A stretch of 6,023 nucleotides of DNA from Desulfobulbaceae bacterium (lineage in GTDB: Bacteria > Desulfobacterota > Desulfobulbia > Desulfobulbales > Desulfobulbaceae), in assembly GCA_011322715.1 (NCBI GenBank), contig DRLX01000445.1:1-6023 (forward strand). Direction: 5' to 3'. Both the position numbers and the translations under genes were made by a program. This document shows positions 5,866 to 6,023 of the stretch, one piece after another (the stretch's first letter is position 1; the number at the start of each line of letters is the position of its first letter). The notes below the pieces were generated by a model. That model was given only the letters and a program-made list of their open reading frames with translations. It made no database searches and was not told where the DNA came from.

Positions 5866-6023
5866 ATGAAACGCATTCTCTCCGGCATCCAGCCTTCGGG
5901 CCAGCTCCATATCGGCAACTATTTCGGCATGATGAAAACCATGATCTCCAACATGGAGACATCCGATCTGTATGTATTCATCGTTGATCTGCACGCGCTG
6001 ACAACCGTCCACGACCGGGAAAA
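5866..6023 (+). CDS. trpS: Tryptophanyl-tRNA synthetase, N-terminal part, cut by window end
   Basis: Class Ic aminoacyl-tRNA synthetase that charges tRNA-Trp with tryptophan using ATP. Only the first 52 codons are in the window. The start, MKRILSGIQPSGQLHIGNYF, is the typical TrpS N-terminus: the S-G-I-Q-P-S-G segment forms part of the active site, and HIGN (residues 15-18) is the family's form of the class I HIGH signature. Y-V-F-I-V-D-L-H-A-L at 41-50 also fits TrpS. The frame is open through the right edge, and the KMSKS motif and anticodon domain lie beyond it. ATG at 5866 aligns with the usual TrpS start, but no good Shine-Dalgarno sequence precedes it. The gene is insulated from dnaK by the terminator; I see no clear promoter in the 73 bases between them. 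Confidence 0.95.
   Translation, partial: MKRILSGIQPSGQLHIGNYFGMMKTMISNMETSDLYVFIVDLHALTTVHDRE

Overview
The window reads as chromosomal DNA from a Gram-negative bacterium. The best guess is a Desulfobacterota (deltaproteobacterial) lineage. This rests on the style of the proteins, mainly a cysteine-bearing PAS domain fused to GGDEF and a 435-residue alanine/aspartate-type aminotransferase, and on a small TCGTAAAAA-ended inverted-repeat element of a kind I associate with that group. The taxonomic call is inference, not proof. All five protein-coding genes lie on the + strand.

Layout, left to right. (1) The 3' part of a PAS-GGDEF diguanylate cyclase gene, cut by the left window edge and ending at 940. 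(2) A 468-base stretch without a convincing gene. It holds a roughly 190-bp element with terminal inverted repeats (about 1037-1226), apparently inserted into a small hairpin site, followed by a possible promoter for the next gene. (3) A complete fold-type I PLP-dependent aminotransferase, 1409-2716, followed by a stem-loop. (4) grpE with a GTG start, 2978-3562, preceded by a TTGACA-type promoter candidate and a long leader. (5) A second, similar promoter candidate and leader in a 209-base gap, then dnaK, 3772-5730, with a Gly/Ala/Pro-rich C-terminal repeat and the terminal EEVK motif. (6) A very strong 19-bp stem terminator with a GAAA loop and T tract. (7) The first 52 codons of trpS, cut by the right window edge.

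GrpE and DnaK work together. DnaK is the ATP-driven Hsp70 chaperone and GrpE is its nucleotide exchange factor. The third partner, dnaJ, and the usual repressor gene hrcA are not in the window, and no CIRCE operator is visible upstream of either gene. The strong terminator after dnaK closes this chaperone unit and insulates trpS. The aminotransferase and the diguanylate cyclase have no evident functional link to the chaperones.

I did not find a clear undescribed multi-gene system. The least ordinary parts are the short inverted-repeat element with its insertion footprint, the paired promoter-plus-leader arrangement of grpE and dnaK, and the cysteine cluster in the PAS domain.
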